Assembly (NCBI GenBank): GCA_905181875.1
Contig: CAJIZH010000004.1
Span: 248,001-312,000 of the forward strand
DNA: 64,000 nt
Source of the DNA: Flavobacteriales bacterium UBA6770
GTDB taxonomy: Bacteria > Bacteroidota > Bacteroidia > Flavobacteriales_G > Salibacteraceae
Direction: 5' to 3'
Positions 45,856 to 54,437 of the stretch are shown piece by piece (the stretch's first letter is position 1; the number at the start of each line of letters is the position of its first letter). A program made the translations under genes and the position numbers. The notes under the pieces are model-generated. The model had not been told where the DNA came from and did no database searches. It saw only the letters and a list, made by a program, of their open reading frames with translations.

Positions 45856-46473
45856 ATGCATTGTTTAAAGTTCAGTTTTTTGTTTTTGTTAATGAGTACA
45901 GGGTTATGCATCCATGGCCAAGAAAAGCCGGTTGATGAAAAAGCATTTGGTCGGCAAATATTCTTGCCTTCAATTGAAATGGGCTATGCTGGAAGCAGCG
46001 CTTCTGCGCTTTCTGGAGGATTAATTACCAAAACTTCGATTGAGTTCCGGTTGAGAAATAACAACGATATTTTTGCGCGAATTAATTACGATATTATCAA
46101 TTCAGAATACACTCTGGAAAATGTAAATACCACCAATATCATTAAAGGCAAAGCTTCGTTTAACGATTTGCTGGCGGGAATTGGCTACCGATTTGGAGAC
46201 GAAAAATTTCGTTGCTTTTTAATGGTTCAGCCAGGAGTTCGTTTGTACAACTACCCTATCGCGTTGCAACAAGGAAATGAAATTACAATAGACCAATCTG
46301 GGAACAATATTTTCATGACCAGAGCTACAGTTGGTTTGGAGTATTATTTTGATGCAAAAACGGCAATTTCTTTTGATGTTTTTCAAAACCAAATTTGGGA
46401 AGCACGAGACTTCTGGAACGACAGAGGCGATTCTTATGGCCTTTCGATTGGAGTGATTACTTCTTTGTTTTAA
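45856..46473 (+). CDS. Outer-membrane beta-barrel protein, unknown function
   Basis: The ATG at 45856 gives the signal peptide MHCLKFSFLFLLMSTGLCIHGQ; the upstream in-frame extension is not conserved in character. The mature part, of about 183 residues, has alternating amphipathic strands (SIEMGYAGSSASALSGGLIT, IFARINYDIINSEYTL, DLLAGIGYRFGDEKFRCFLM, ATVGLEYYFDAKTAISFDVF) and ends in SYGLSIGVITSLF with a terminal Phe. That is a small eight-stranded barrel of the OmpX/OmpW size class. A near-consensus CATATTTG lies about 20 bp upstream. No ligand can be proposed. Confidence 0.72.
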   Translation: MHCLKFSFLFLLMSTGLCIHGQEKPVDEKAFGRQIFLPSIEMGYAGSSASALSGGLITKTSIEFRLRNNNDIFARINYDIINSEYTLENVNTTNIIKGKASFNDLLAGIGYRFGDEKFRCFLMVQPGVRLYNYPIALQQGNEITIDQSGNNIFMTRATVGLEYYFDAKTAISFDVFQNQIWEARDFWNDRGDSYGLSIGVITSLF

Positions 46474-46573
46474 AATGGTTGAAAATTAATCTTCATTTTG
46501 CAAAAAAAACAATCCAGCTCATATGTGATTCATAGCGTTCAGCTCAATAAACTAGCTTCGAATCCTCACTTGA

Positions 46574-47200
46574 AAACACACTTTTAAAATCAACTACAAC
46601 AACAAAAAGTTCAGACCTATATCGAACTCCGAAAACGGAGAAACGACGGAGGAAACTATTTTCGAATACAAACAAGTTGGAAATATTCTGACATCAGAAT
46701 ATGCCGGTGGCAAGATCCAAAAAGGACATTTAATTGGTTTGGTAGACGAAAATGGCAATATTGAAATGCGCTACCACCAAGCAAATACAAAAGGCGAATT
46801 GATGATGGGAGTCTATTTTTCGAAACCCGAAATTTTAGCCAATGGAAAAATTCGATTGCTCGAAACTTGGCAATCTACTTCTGGAGCTGAATCGAGAGGA
46901 ACTTCTATTTTGGAAGAAAGTGTAATAACAATACAACTTCAGCCAATTCAACAAAAGCCTAACTTTATGGTCGTGAATAAGTTAAAATCCTTAATCACTA
47001 TTTTCATTGTAATTGTTAGTTTCAATTTGAAATCTCAATTCGTAAAAGAAACTTGCGCAACAGAAGTTCAAGTAATAGGATTTGACGCTTCAAAATGTGG
47101 AGCTTGTTGGGGTTTTATGATCACATTTGATGACACTCCAGAAGGTGAATATTTACTGCCAATCCGAACGAGCATTTCAAAACGCTGGGAATTGTTTTAA
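46574..47200 (+). pseudogene. Remnant: small N-acetylglutamate-synthase-annotated family protein fused to a truncated signal-peptide protein
   Basis: The frame open from 46574 contains a complete small domain beginning at 46589: INYNNKKFRPISNSENGETT, FEYKQVGNILTSEYAGGKIQ, HLIGLVDENGNIEMRYHQAN, and RLLETWQSTSGAESRGTSIL. This family is often labelled n-acetylglutamate synthase in Bacteroidota databases, on weak grounds. No ATG, GTG or TTG precedes it in frame after the TGA at 46571, so its start appears lost. It then reads through into what looks like another protein, MVVNKLKSLITIFIVIVSFN (signal-like, from 46967), which breaks off after FDDTPEGEYLLPIRTS. Translation could begin only at the internal ATG or GTG codons. 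Confidence 0.55.
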
Positions 47201-47310
47201 AAGATAATCGAAATTTAAGTTACCCGATTGAACTATAAATTAATACAAAAAAACTGAGACAGATAGTGAAAATCGATTTGCAATTTTTTGCGCCAAAATA
47301 AACGAGTAAA

Positions 47311-47705
47311 ATGAAACTAATCACCATAGCGACATAAACCTACCCCATGAAATTGCAATTTCTAAAAGCAAATTAGAGGCGCATGGAATTGGTTGTTTTG
47401 TACGTAATGAACTTGTGCCCTACCTTGATACTGATTCGAATACGATTGGGGGAGTAAAACTCGAAGTAAAAGAAAATGAAGTTGAACAAGCGATGCAGAT
47501 AAAACGAGACTCGAATGATTTAAGCATAAACTATTCAGAATCGAAACTAAAATGCCAGCATTATGGTTCAGGAAACATTGCTGGCAAAAAGTTCAATGGA
47601 AAACTATCTCCAGTGCTTTGGGCAGTGATTGGTATTCCTATTACAATATTCTCAAGTAAATACCATTGCTACGATTGTCATAAGGATTATAAGTTCAAAA
47701 AATAA
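47311..47705 (+). pseudogene. DUF2007-type small protein with a frameshift
   Basis: ATG at 47311 reads MKLITIATxx, after which the frame stops. In the next frame NLPHEIAISKSKLEAHGIGC, FVRNELVPYLDTDSNTIGGV and KLEVKENEVEQAMQ follow, the DUF2007 (putative signal-transducing) pattern. The C-terminus adds KCQHYGSGNI, a hydrophobic segment SPVLWAVIGIPITIFSS and YHCYDCHKDYKFKK, i.e. paired cysteines around one membrane span. A single indel at about 47335 explains the break. It could still be translated from an internal start near 47408, but the domain would be truncated. Confidence 0.65.
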
Positions 47706-47717
47706 GCTAATCCTTTT

Positions 47718-47752
47718 TTCTATATTTTGGAATGGCTTACCGTAATTTGGAA
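47718..47752. promoter_or_regulatory. Tandem TTCC-N7-GGAA-like sites upstream of the 47.9 kb EPS gene
   Basis: TTCTATATTTTGGAA (47718-47732) and TACCGTAATTTGGAA (47738-47752) each match TTCC-N7-GGAA with one mismatch. They are exactly 20 bp apart, i.e. on the same face of the helix. They lie 76-110 bp upstream of the TGGCACG element at 47829 and are candidate enhancer sites for the NtrC-type regulator at 55.6 kb. Confidence 0.5.
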
Positions 47753-47827
47753 TCCCTACCCCTTCTCGCATAACAACAAACCAAACTACACCTTGACTTT
47801 CAAAACTTAAGCAATAAAACACCTTCC

Positions 47828-47843
47828 TTGGCACGCCCTTTAT
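47828..47843 (+). promoter_or_regulatory. Candidate sigma-54 promoter (-24 TTGGCACG)
   Basis: TTGGCACG is a perfect -24 element (consensus TGGCACG). The expected -12 TTGC is replaced by TTAT at 47840-47843. The GG is 34 bp before the ATG at 47864. Confidence 0.4.
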
Positions 47844-47863
47844 ATGTAGTCAGCAACAAAACA

Positions 47864-50512
47864 ATGTTGACTATGAAAAAGATATTTACAAGTGACCTAA
47901 ACGTTCTCATTCAGCTATACGCTCCTGAAGATTATTCAGTTCAAATTTTTGATCCTTACAATAAATTGGAAAACGACGAGGAGTTGAATTGGTTCAATGG
48001 AGAGGCAAAAAAAAACCTACTCATTAGCTTAGGAAATGAGATACAGGAATATCGAGGAACACAATTGTCAGATTTCGACGTTGTTTTCAATTTTGGAAAA
48101 TATGTAAAACACTCACACAAATTCGGTAGATGTTTTTCATTCATAAACGATCAAGAACAAAAAATAAGGTGGTATTTCCCTGCAGGAAAAGTTGCTTCAG
48201 TATTGCTTTTTTACAATAACACTGGTTTGCGGGGAAAGGCAATTTCAATTGCAATAAAACTTGCTCAATTTTTCAATGCTTCTAGCTTTTTGGCTTCTGG
48301 TAAGTTTCAAGTATTGAGTCAACAACCACTTAAAGTGGAAGCGCTTTCAGAGGTTGCTTCAAATGAAACTTACAGCATTTTTACTGGAGCAAGAAGTAAA
48401 CAACGTACCGTTTTGTTAGCCTTATTCCAAGGAAAAAAAGTTACTGATTTTATCAAAATTCCGATTTCAGAAACTTCAGTCGAAATCTTAACCAAAGAGA
48501 AAGAAGTTCTTAAAAAATTAAGTAAAACGCAAACCAGAACCTTTGCTCATGGGATTGATGGATCTGCTCACCCACTAATTTTAAGAACGAACAACCTACA
48601 AAAAACAAAAAGCAAAAAGACGGATAAGCTTACCCAACAACACATCGATACTATTCTTGAGCTGGCAAACGAAAAACAACGCATAACAAAAATTGAAGAT
48701 GCTGCTGTCTGGGAAGGTTCATTAACCAATATGTGGCGCATGAAACAACCTGAAAGCACCGCAATTAGACCAATTTACAAACAACTAATTTTACTTAAGC
48801 ATGCCATTAACCAAGAGGATTTGATGCTTTCTTCTGCTTGTCATGGAGATTTTACTCCTTGGAATATTTTTCACTCCAAAGACGGTTTAGCACTTTACGA
48901 TTGGGAACTATATTCTGAGACTGCCTCTCCACTCTATGATCTATTTCATTTCATTTATCAAAGAGGGATTTTAATGCGGCAAGAAAGTGCTCAGCAAATA
49001 GAAAAACACTTAAGAAATGCATTTGAAACTTTTCCTGAGTTAAACAACTTTTTAACTCAGCACAAATTAAACTTCACCACTTGTCACCAATTGTACCTAC
49101 TGCAAACGGCAAGCTATTTTGGAGCGTTGTATGCAACTAACGATTTAACTATTCAACACCAATGGCAAATAGAAACTTGGTCAGAAGCAATTCAGAGTTT
49201 AGTTGCTGAAAAAGCAACTGAAAGAGCAACATTCATTCTTCGATTAAATGAAGAATTACAATCAGTAGAGCATGCTTATTTAAAATTCAATTTTGAAACG
49301 ATTTTAAATGTTCCTGTGAGTTCAGATTTAGATATAGCTTTAGAGAAAACTAACCTAGATTATATTCTAAATTTTTGCAAAACTGAGGCAAATGCTAAAA
49401 TCAGTATTCGCAAAAAATCGTTCATGACTAATGTAGAATTGTTCTTTAACAACAATGAGTTCTTAAGCCTAGACTTTATTCACGATTTCAAAAGAAAAGG
49501 AAATCGCATGTTGAATATTAAAACGGTTCTAGGTCAATCTGAAATGAGTTCAAAAGGAATTCGAGTGCCCGAACTAAAGCACGATTTAGAGTACACTTTT
49601 CTATTTTACACCTTGAATAACTCAAATATTCCAAAAAAATACTGGAACTTATTTAACAAGGAAGATCTACACTTAAAATCCGAAGCGGTATTCTACCTCA
49701 ATGAAAAATACAATTTAGACTTCGATAATATTTTAGAGTTGTTTTCTTTAAACATTAAGGACACAAAAGCACAATTACTAAAAACACTTTCTAACTCTAA
49801 AATTGGATTTCCAGGAACGCTAAAGTTGAAAGTAAACTACTTACTTGACACTATTAAATCGGCAGTAAATCATCCAGGGTTTACCATAACCTTTAGCGGA
49901 GTCGACGGGGCTGGAAAATCAACGATAGTAGAATTAGTAAAACAAGAACTTTCAGAAAAATACCGCAAGGAAGTTGTTCAATTAAGACATCGCCCAAGAA
50001 TCCTGCCTATGTTAAACTCTTATAAAGTAGGAACTAAAAAAGCTGAAGAATTAGCTACAGTTACATTACCCAGAAAAGGTTCTAACAAAAGCGCTTTGAG
50101 CTCATTACTGCGATTTTCATACTACTTCGCCGATTACATTTTAGGTCAGGTATACATCTACTTCAAGTATTTGATTAGAGGAAAAGTAGTGATTTACGAC
50201 AGATACTATTTCGATTTTATTTCTGACCCAAAAAGAAGCAATATCCAATTGAACTCTAACTTAGTTAAAGCACTTTATAGTCTGATTCTCAAGCCAAAAT
50301 TGAACTTTTTTTTATACGCTAAATCAGAAGTTATATTGAAACGAAAAAAAGAATTAGACGCACAAACTATTGATCAATTAAGTGGAAAGTACAAAGGCTT
50401 ATTCAATGAGTTGAATAAACAAGAACGCAACTCTAAGTACATCGTAATTGAGAACCTAGAATTGTCCGAAACCTTAGATTCGGTTTTTTCAGAATTCCAA
50501 AAAGTAGCCTAA
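47864..50512 (+). CDS. Three-domain fusion: APH-like kinase, nucleotidyltransferase-like and thymidylate-kinase-like domains
   Basis: About 882 residues from the ATG at 47864 (a second ATG at 47873 is equally possible). The N-terminal half contains an aminoglycoside/choline-kinase-like phosphotransferase core: CHGDFTPWNIF at residues 326-336 (HGDxxxxN catalytic loop) and LYDWELYSE near 343, equivalent to the Mg-binding Asp. Residues about 480-640 begin SSDLDIALEKTNLDYIL, resembling the nucleotidyltransferase-like domain often found before P-loop kinases in sugar clusters. The C-terminus has a thymidylate-kinase-type P-loop GVDGAGKST (679-687), then VVIYDRYYFDFISDPKR, a DRY/DRxxxD-like motif. 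It opens the EPS locus, behind a candidate sigma-54 promoter. A sugar- or lipid-phosphate kinase role in EPS assembly is inference. Confidence 0.75.
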   Translation: MLTMKKIFTSDLNVLIQLYAPEDYSVQIFDPYNKLENDEELNWFNGEAKKNLLISLGNEIQEYRGTQLSDFDVVFNFGKYVKHSHKFGRCFSFINDQEQKIRWYFPAGKVASVLLFYNNTGLRGKAISIAIKLAQFFNASSFLASGKFQVLSQQPLKVEALSEVASNETYSIFTGARSKQRTVLLALFQGKKVTDFIKIPISETSVEILTKEKEVLKKLSKTQTRTFAHGIDGSAHPLILRTNNLQKTKSKKTDKLTQQHIDTILELANEKQRITKIEDAAVWEGSLTNMWRMKQPESTAIRPIYKQLILLKHAINQEDLMLSSACHGDFTPWNIFHSKDGLALYDWELYSETASPLYDLFHFIYQRGILMRQESAQQIEKHLRNAFETFPELNNFLTQHKLNFTTCHQLYLLQTASYFGALYATNDLTIQHQWQIETWSEAIQSLVAEKATERATFILRLNEELQSVEHAYLKFNFETILNVPVSSDLDIALEKTNLDYILNFCKTEANAKISIRKKSFMTNVELFFNNNEFLSLDFIHDFKRKGNRMLNIKTVLGQSEMSSKGIRVPELKHDLEYTFLFYTLNNSNIPKKYWNLFNKEDLHLKSEAVFYLNEKYNLDFDNILELFSLNIKDTKAQLLKTLSNSKIGFPGTLKLKVNYLLDTIKSAVNHPGFTITFSGVDGAGKSTIVELVKQELSEKYRKEVVQLRHRPRILPMLNSYKVGTKKAEELATVTLPRKGSNKSALSSLLRFSYYFADYILGQVYIYFKYLIRGKVVIYDRYYFDFISDPKRSNIQLNSNLVKALYSLILKPKLNFFLYAKSEVILKRKKELDAQTIDQLSGKYKGLFNELNKQERNSKYIVIENLELSETLDSVFSEFQKVA

Positions 50513-50532
50513 CTAATAATACCTAATAAGTT

Positions 50533-52899
50533 ATGAAAACAGTTATCGTAAGTGCTTATAGTGTTAATCCTTTTGAAGGTTCTGAAGGTGGAACAGGTTG
50601 GAATACAGTAAACGAATTGAGCAAGAAAAACAAGCTCATCGTAGTTACTAGAAAAAACAATCTACCTGAGATTAGCCGATACATGGACTTAAACAACGCT
50701 AACAATTTAGAAAACCTAGAATTTCATGGTTATGATCTGCCTAACTGGATTATGCAATGGAAAAAGCGATTAGGCGAGAGAGGTTATGTGTTGTACTTCT
50801 ATTTGTGGCAGATATTCTTGCCTGTTTTCATCAAAAAGGCAGGATTCAAATTCGACTTGGCTCATGCACTTAACTTTCATAGCGATAGTCATCCTACATT
50901 TCTTTGGGTGTTCGGAAAGCCCACTATCTGGGGACCAATAGGCCATCACCCAAAAGTTCCTAAGGCATTTATTCTAAACCAATTTGAGAAATCAAGTTTT
51001 GTGAAAGACCGTGTATACTTTGCTGTAAAGTGGGTAATGCGAAATTTAGATCCGTTGTATTACTTATCAAAATTTATGGTGAAAAAAATTTTGGTAATCA
51101 ACTCAAGCATACCCAAAGCAATAGGAGTAAAAGCCTCTATAACAGTTGTTTTACCCGCAGTTGCTAACGATACTCCCGCAAATATTCAATCTACGATCAA
51201 GGCTGACTTTATGGTGCTTTCTGTAGGTCGTTTTCATTATATGAAAGGCTTTGATGTTGCTATTCGTTCATTTGCGTTATTTCTAAGGTCGTTACCATTT
51301 GAAGATCTATCGAAAACTAAATTGGTATTGGTTGGTAAAGGGCCTGAAGAGTCTAACCTGAAAGCAATTATCGCCGAGCTGGAGATTCAACGAAATGTTG
51401 AAATTATTAACTGGGTAAAGAAAACTGAAATGGATGCCATTTACCGTAAAGCGAGTGTGTATTTATTCCCTTCTCACGAAGGAGCAGGAATGGTTATTCC
51501 TGAAGCGCAGAGTTATGCAATACCTACTATTACTTTCGATAATGTTGGACCGGGAGAGTTGGCTGGACCAAACGCAATGAAAGTGGCTTACGGTGAGTAT
51601 AACTTTTCCATTCAAGGATTTAGCAACCAATTAAAAAGGTTGTTCGAGAACCCAGATTTCTACCTAAAGCAATCGAATTTAGCATTACAAAATTTCAAAG
51701 AGAACTTTACATGGAAAGCTAAAGCTATAGTCATTAACAAGGTCTATGACGAATTAATGCCACAAAAAACTATCGCAGTATTTCATCCTTCTTCAGAGCT
51801 TTATGGAGCCGATCGGATTTTAGTGAATGCATTAGGAGCTATTCCAGCTGAAGTAAAAAAAGTAGTTTACCTTAAATCCGAAGGAGCTCTAGTTGATTTT
51901 ATTCCAAGTAATGTCGAGAACGTAATTGTAAAAGTTATTCCACATTTACCGATAATCTATCGCGCCATTTTTACTCCAAAAGGTCTTCTAGAATTTGGAT
52001 TGCATTGGTTCAAATTCGCGGCCTTATTTATTCGTGAAAACAGCAAGTATAAATTCAAATCAGCTTATGTTAACACGCTTTCTACTTGTCTTATTTCGCC
52101 GTTGCTAAAACTAGTTGGAATTCGACATTTCATTCATGTGCACGAAATAATCGAAAACCCGAAAGCAATAGGAAAACTAACCGCTTGTACATGTTACTTA
52201 TTTAGCAATAAAATGGTTTGTGTATCTCAAGCTGTAAAAGACAATTTGGTAAATTACCTACCTCAATTGGAAAGCAATTCGATAGTGCTTCATAATGGAA
52301 TTGATGCTTTAAATGTTTGCGCTAAGGCGACCGAAGAGAAAGTCAATTTTTACCTCTTCGGTAGAATCATGGAAAAGAAAGGTCAGTGGTTTTTAATTGA
52401 TGCACTGAAACAGGTTTCCGAAGAAGTTAAAAAACAACTAAACATTGTATTAATGGGTGGTGCTGTTCCTGGAAGAGAAGACCAATTAGCCGTTTTGAAA
52501 TCTGAAGTAAAAAACAACAACTTAGAAGAAATTGTAACGATTAAAGGTTTTGAGAATTCAATTAACGGTGCTATGGCTAAAGCTGATGTTTGTCTGGTTC
52601 CTTCTATGATGAAGGATCCTTTCCCGACCACTGTTTTAGAGGCAATGAGCGCTGGAAAACCAGTAATTGCAACAAATCATGGAGGTGCAAAAGAAGCGTT
52701 AAATGGAAGTAACTGTGGATTGTTAGTCAATCCGGGAAATACAGATGAATTAGCTGCAAGCATAACGAAAATGGTTGAACACAAATCTCAAATAAATGTA
52801 ATGGGTGCTGCTGCTAAAAAGCGCTTTGAATCCAATTATACTAAAGAGCATTTCAACACTAAGTGGCTAGAAATGAACATTAACAACGAGTTTATTTAA
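50533..52899 (+). CDS. Double glycosyltransferase (two fused GT-B, family 1/4 domains)
   Basis: 788 residues containing two complete GT-B glycosyltransferases. The first (1-410) has the glycine-rich N-terminal loop NPFEGSEGGTGWNTVNEL, VLSVGRFHYMKGFDVAIRSF and the donor-site SHEGAGMVIPEAQSYAIPTI. The second begins near residue 415 (KTIAVFHPSSELYGADRILV) and has NFYLFGRIMEKKGQWFLIDAL and PSMMKDPFPTTVLEAMSAGK. Both keep the E-x7-E retaining-GT4 motif. They probably add two successive sugars to the lipid-linked EPS repeat. The gene is 20 bp after the three-domain fusion and on the same transcript. Two separate genes fused by loss of a stop is the simplest origin. Confidence 0.88.
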   Translation: MKTVIVSAYSVNPFEGSEGGTGWNTVNELSKKNKLIVVTRKNNLPEISRYMDLNNANNLENLEFHGYDLPNWIMQWKKRLGERGYVLYFYLWQIFLPVFIKKAGFKFDLAHALNFHSDSHPTFLWVFGKPTIWGPIGHHPKVPKAFILNQFEKSSFVKDRVYFAVKWVMRNLDPLYYLSKFMVKKILVINSSIPKAIGVKASITVVLPAVANDTPANIQSTIKADFMVLSVGRFHYMKGFDVAIRSFALFLRSLPFEDLSKTKLVLVGKGPEESNLKAIIAELEIQRNVEIINWVKKTEMDAIYRKASVYLFPSHEGAGMVIPEAQSYAIPTITFDNVGPGELAGPNAMKVAYGEYNFSIQGFSNQLKRLFENPDFYLKQSNLALQNFKENFTWKAKAIVINKVYDELMPQKTIAVFHPSSELYGADRILVNALGAIPAEVKKVVYLKSEGALVDFIPSNVENVIVKVIPHLPIIYRAIFTPKGLLEFGLHWFKFAALFIRENSKYKFKSAYVNTLSTCLISPLLKLVGIRHFIHVHEIIENPKAIGKLTACTCYLFSNKMVCVSQAVKDNLVNYLPQLESNSIVLHNGIDALNVCAKATEEKVNFYLFGRIMEKKGQWFLIDALKQVSEEVKKQLNIVLMGGAVPGREDQLAVLKSEVKNNNLEEIVTIKGFENSINGAMAKADVCLVPSMMKDPFPTTVLEAMSAGKPVIATNHGGAKEALNGSNCGLLVNPGNTDELAASITKMVEHKSQINVMGAAAKKRFESNYTKEHFNTKWLEMNINNEFI

Positions 52900-53109
52900 A
52901 ATTCGTTCTCGATCAAAACAAGCTTTTGAATGTAACACGCCTATCGTTTCGTCATTGAAAGTGATAGATATATCGAAGTGACAAATAAATTACAATTGGC
53001 GATTAACAATTAAACCTCGAACATGACTATCCTGTCAGTTCGAGTGATTTTGATTAAGCTAACGAATCAAAATCGTATCGAGAACACAATAAAATCTTTT
53101 GGAAATCCA
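52900..53109. other. Intergenic stretch between the two EPS glycosyltransferase genes
   Basis: With the following 107 bp this makes a 317-bp gap. The only frame is a 65-codon ORF (53023-53220) whose interior holds the palindrome and the TGGCAC element. I see no terminator hairpin. Best read as the regulatory region of the DUF1972 gene. Confidence 0.5.
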
Positions 53110-53124
53110 TTCCACCTAATGGAA
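53101..53124. promoter_or_regulatory. TTCC-N7-GGAA palindrome plus phased half-site upstream of the DUF1972 gene
   Basis: TTCCACCTAATGGAA (53110-53124) is an exact TTCC-N7-GGAA palindrome. A further GGAA half-site at 53101-53104 lies exactly 20 bp before the palindrome's own GGAA. A TTGGCAC element follows 53 bp downstream. Confidence 0.55.
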
Positions 53125-53176
53125 TCCGAAAAACACCTAAGCCCTAAAAGCCTAGTAAAAAAGGTATTCCTAGCCG

Positions 53177-53192
53177 TTGGCACACCAATAGA
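53177..53192 (+). promoter_or_regulatory. Candidate sigma-54 promoter (-24 TTGGCACA)
   Basis: TTGGCACA gives the -24 GG at 53179-53180, and a G is kept at the -12 position (53191) within TAGA. The GG is exactly 38 bp before the ATG at 53217, the same distance as at the 60.1 kb site. Confidence 0.4.
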
Positions 53193-53216
53193 TTACTCCT
53201 TACAAAGCGAAACAAG

Positions 53217-54437
53217 ATGAACAAAAAAAAGAATGTGGCAATTATAGGAACAGTTGGAGTTCCTGCCTGTTATGGCGGATTCGAAACCTTAGCAGAGCAA
53301 CTTATTAGCAATAATGCTGGGAGCCACTCCATAACGGTCTATTGTTCTGGTAAAAAGTACCCTAAAGCTAAGAGAATGAGCACCTACAAGGGAGCAAAAC
53401 TGTTGTATTTGCCCCTTGAGGCTAACGGAATCCAGAGTATTTTTTACGACACACTTTCTATAATTCATGCGCTTTTCTTTTCTGAAGTATTACTCGTTTT
53501 AGGTGTTTCTGGAGCTTGGTTCTTCCCATTCATTCGATTACTAACCAACAAAAAAATAATTGTTTCTATTGACGGCATTGAATGGAAAAGAGACAAATGG
53601 AATCGCTTGGCTAAGTGGTATTTATGGTGGGCCGAAAAAATGGCTGTTCGATATTCTCACCTTGATATTTCAGACAATGAATCCATTCAAGATTATACCG
53701 CAATGCGATACGGTACTTTGAGCAACATTATCGAATATGGAGCAGACCATGCTTCTAAAGTGAAAATTGCGAGAAGTGATATTAAAACCTATCCCTTTTT
53801 GGCAAAACCCTACGCATTCAAAGTGTGCAGAATCGAACCAGAAAACAACATTCATATGGTACTCGATGCTTTTGCTAAATTATCAGAATACCATTTAGTT
53901 ATAGTTGGAAACTGGAAAAACAGTGACTATGGAATAGAACTCAGAAAACGTTTTAGCAACTATAAAAACATCAATTTACTCGATCCAATTTACGATCAAA
54001 CTCAACTCGACTTATTGCGCTCTAATTGTTTTCTATATTTACATGGCCACAGTGCTGGCGGGACAAACCCCTCATTAGTAGAAGCAATGTATTTAGGTCT
54101 CCCTATCCTTTCTTTTGGCGTTTCTTACAATAGAACCACTACAGGTCACAAAGCGTTCTATTTTGAGACAAGCGAAGAGATTCAAAACGTCATTCGATCA
54201 ACAAGGTTGACTGCCTTTAAAGAGCAAGGAAAGTCTATGAAAACAATTGCCGATAACAGATATACTTGGGAGATAGTTAGTGCGAAATACAATTTCCTGG
54301 TTAAAAAAGCACTTGAAATTGAAACTAAGAAATCGATTGAGCCTTCGGTAAAATCACTGAATGAAAATAGCTTACGAAATATTGAGCTAAACCACCTCAC
54401 TCAACAAAATCTATTCTTTCAAAACTCAGCATCATGA
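53217..54437 (+). CDS. DUF1972 glycosyltransferase (rhamnosyltransferase-like)
   Basis: A GT-B glycosyltransferase of 406 residues whose N-terminus IIGTVGVPACYGGFETLAEQ is the DUF1972 signature found in bacterial rhamnosyl- and other GT4 transferases. The C-terminal domain has YAFKVCRIEPENNIHMVLDA and HGHSAGGTNPSLVEAMYLGL, the donor-sugar-binding loop. It overlaps the next gene by 4 nt (ATGA), so the two are translationally coupled. The sugar transferred cannot be told from the sequence. A sigma-54-like promoter with an upstream palindrome precedes it. Confidence 0.9.
   Translation: MNKKKNVAIIGTVGVPACYGGFETLAEQLISNNAGSHSITVYCSGKKYPKAKRMSTYKGAKLLYLPLEANGIQSIFYDTLSIIHALFFSEVLLVLGVSGAWFFPFIRLLTNKKIIVSIDGIEWKRDKWNRLAKWYLWWAEKMAVRYSHLDISDNESIQDYTAMRYGTLSNIIEYGADHASKVKIARSDIKTYPFLAKPYAFKVCRIEPENNIHMVLDAFAKLSEYHLVIVGNWKNSDYGIELRKRFSNYKNINLLDPIYDQTQLDLLRSNCFLYLHGHSAGGTNPSLVEAMYLGLPILSFGVSYNRTTTGHKAFYFETSEEIQNVIRSTRLTAFKEQGKSMKTIADNRYTWEIVSAKYNFLVKKALEIETKKSIEPSVKSLNENSLRNIELNHLTQQNLFFQNSAS

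Noticed and set aside
46589-46930. A true N-acetylglutamate synthase for arginine synthesis
   Set aside because: The small domain has no GNAT acetyl-CoA-binding motif. The database label for this family appears to be a propagated annotation.
53023-53220. A 65-codon ORF overlapping the DUF1972 start by ATGA
   Set aside because: It contains the palindrome and the TGGCAC element, has no recognisable domain and no promoter. The overlap with the next gene is most simply chance.
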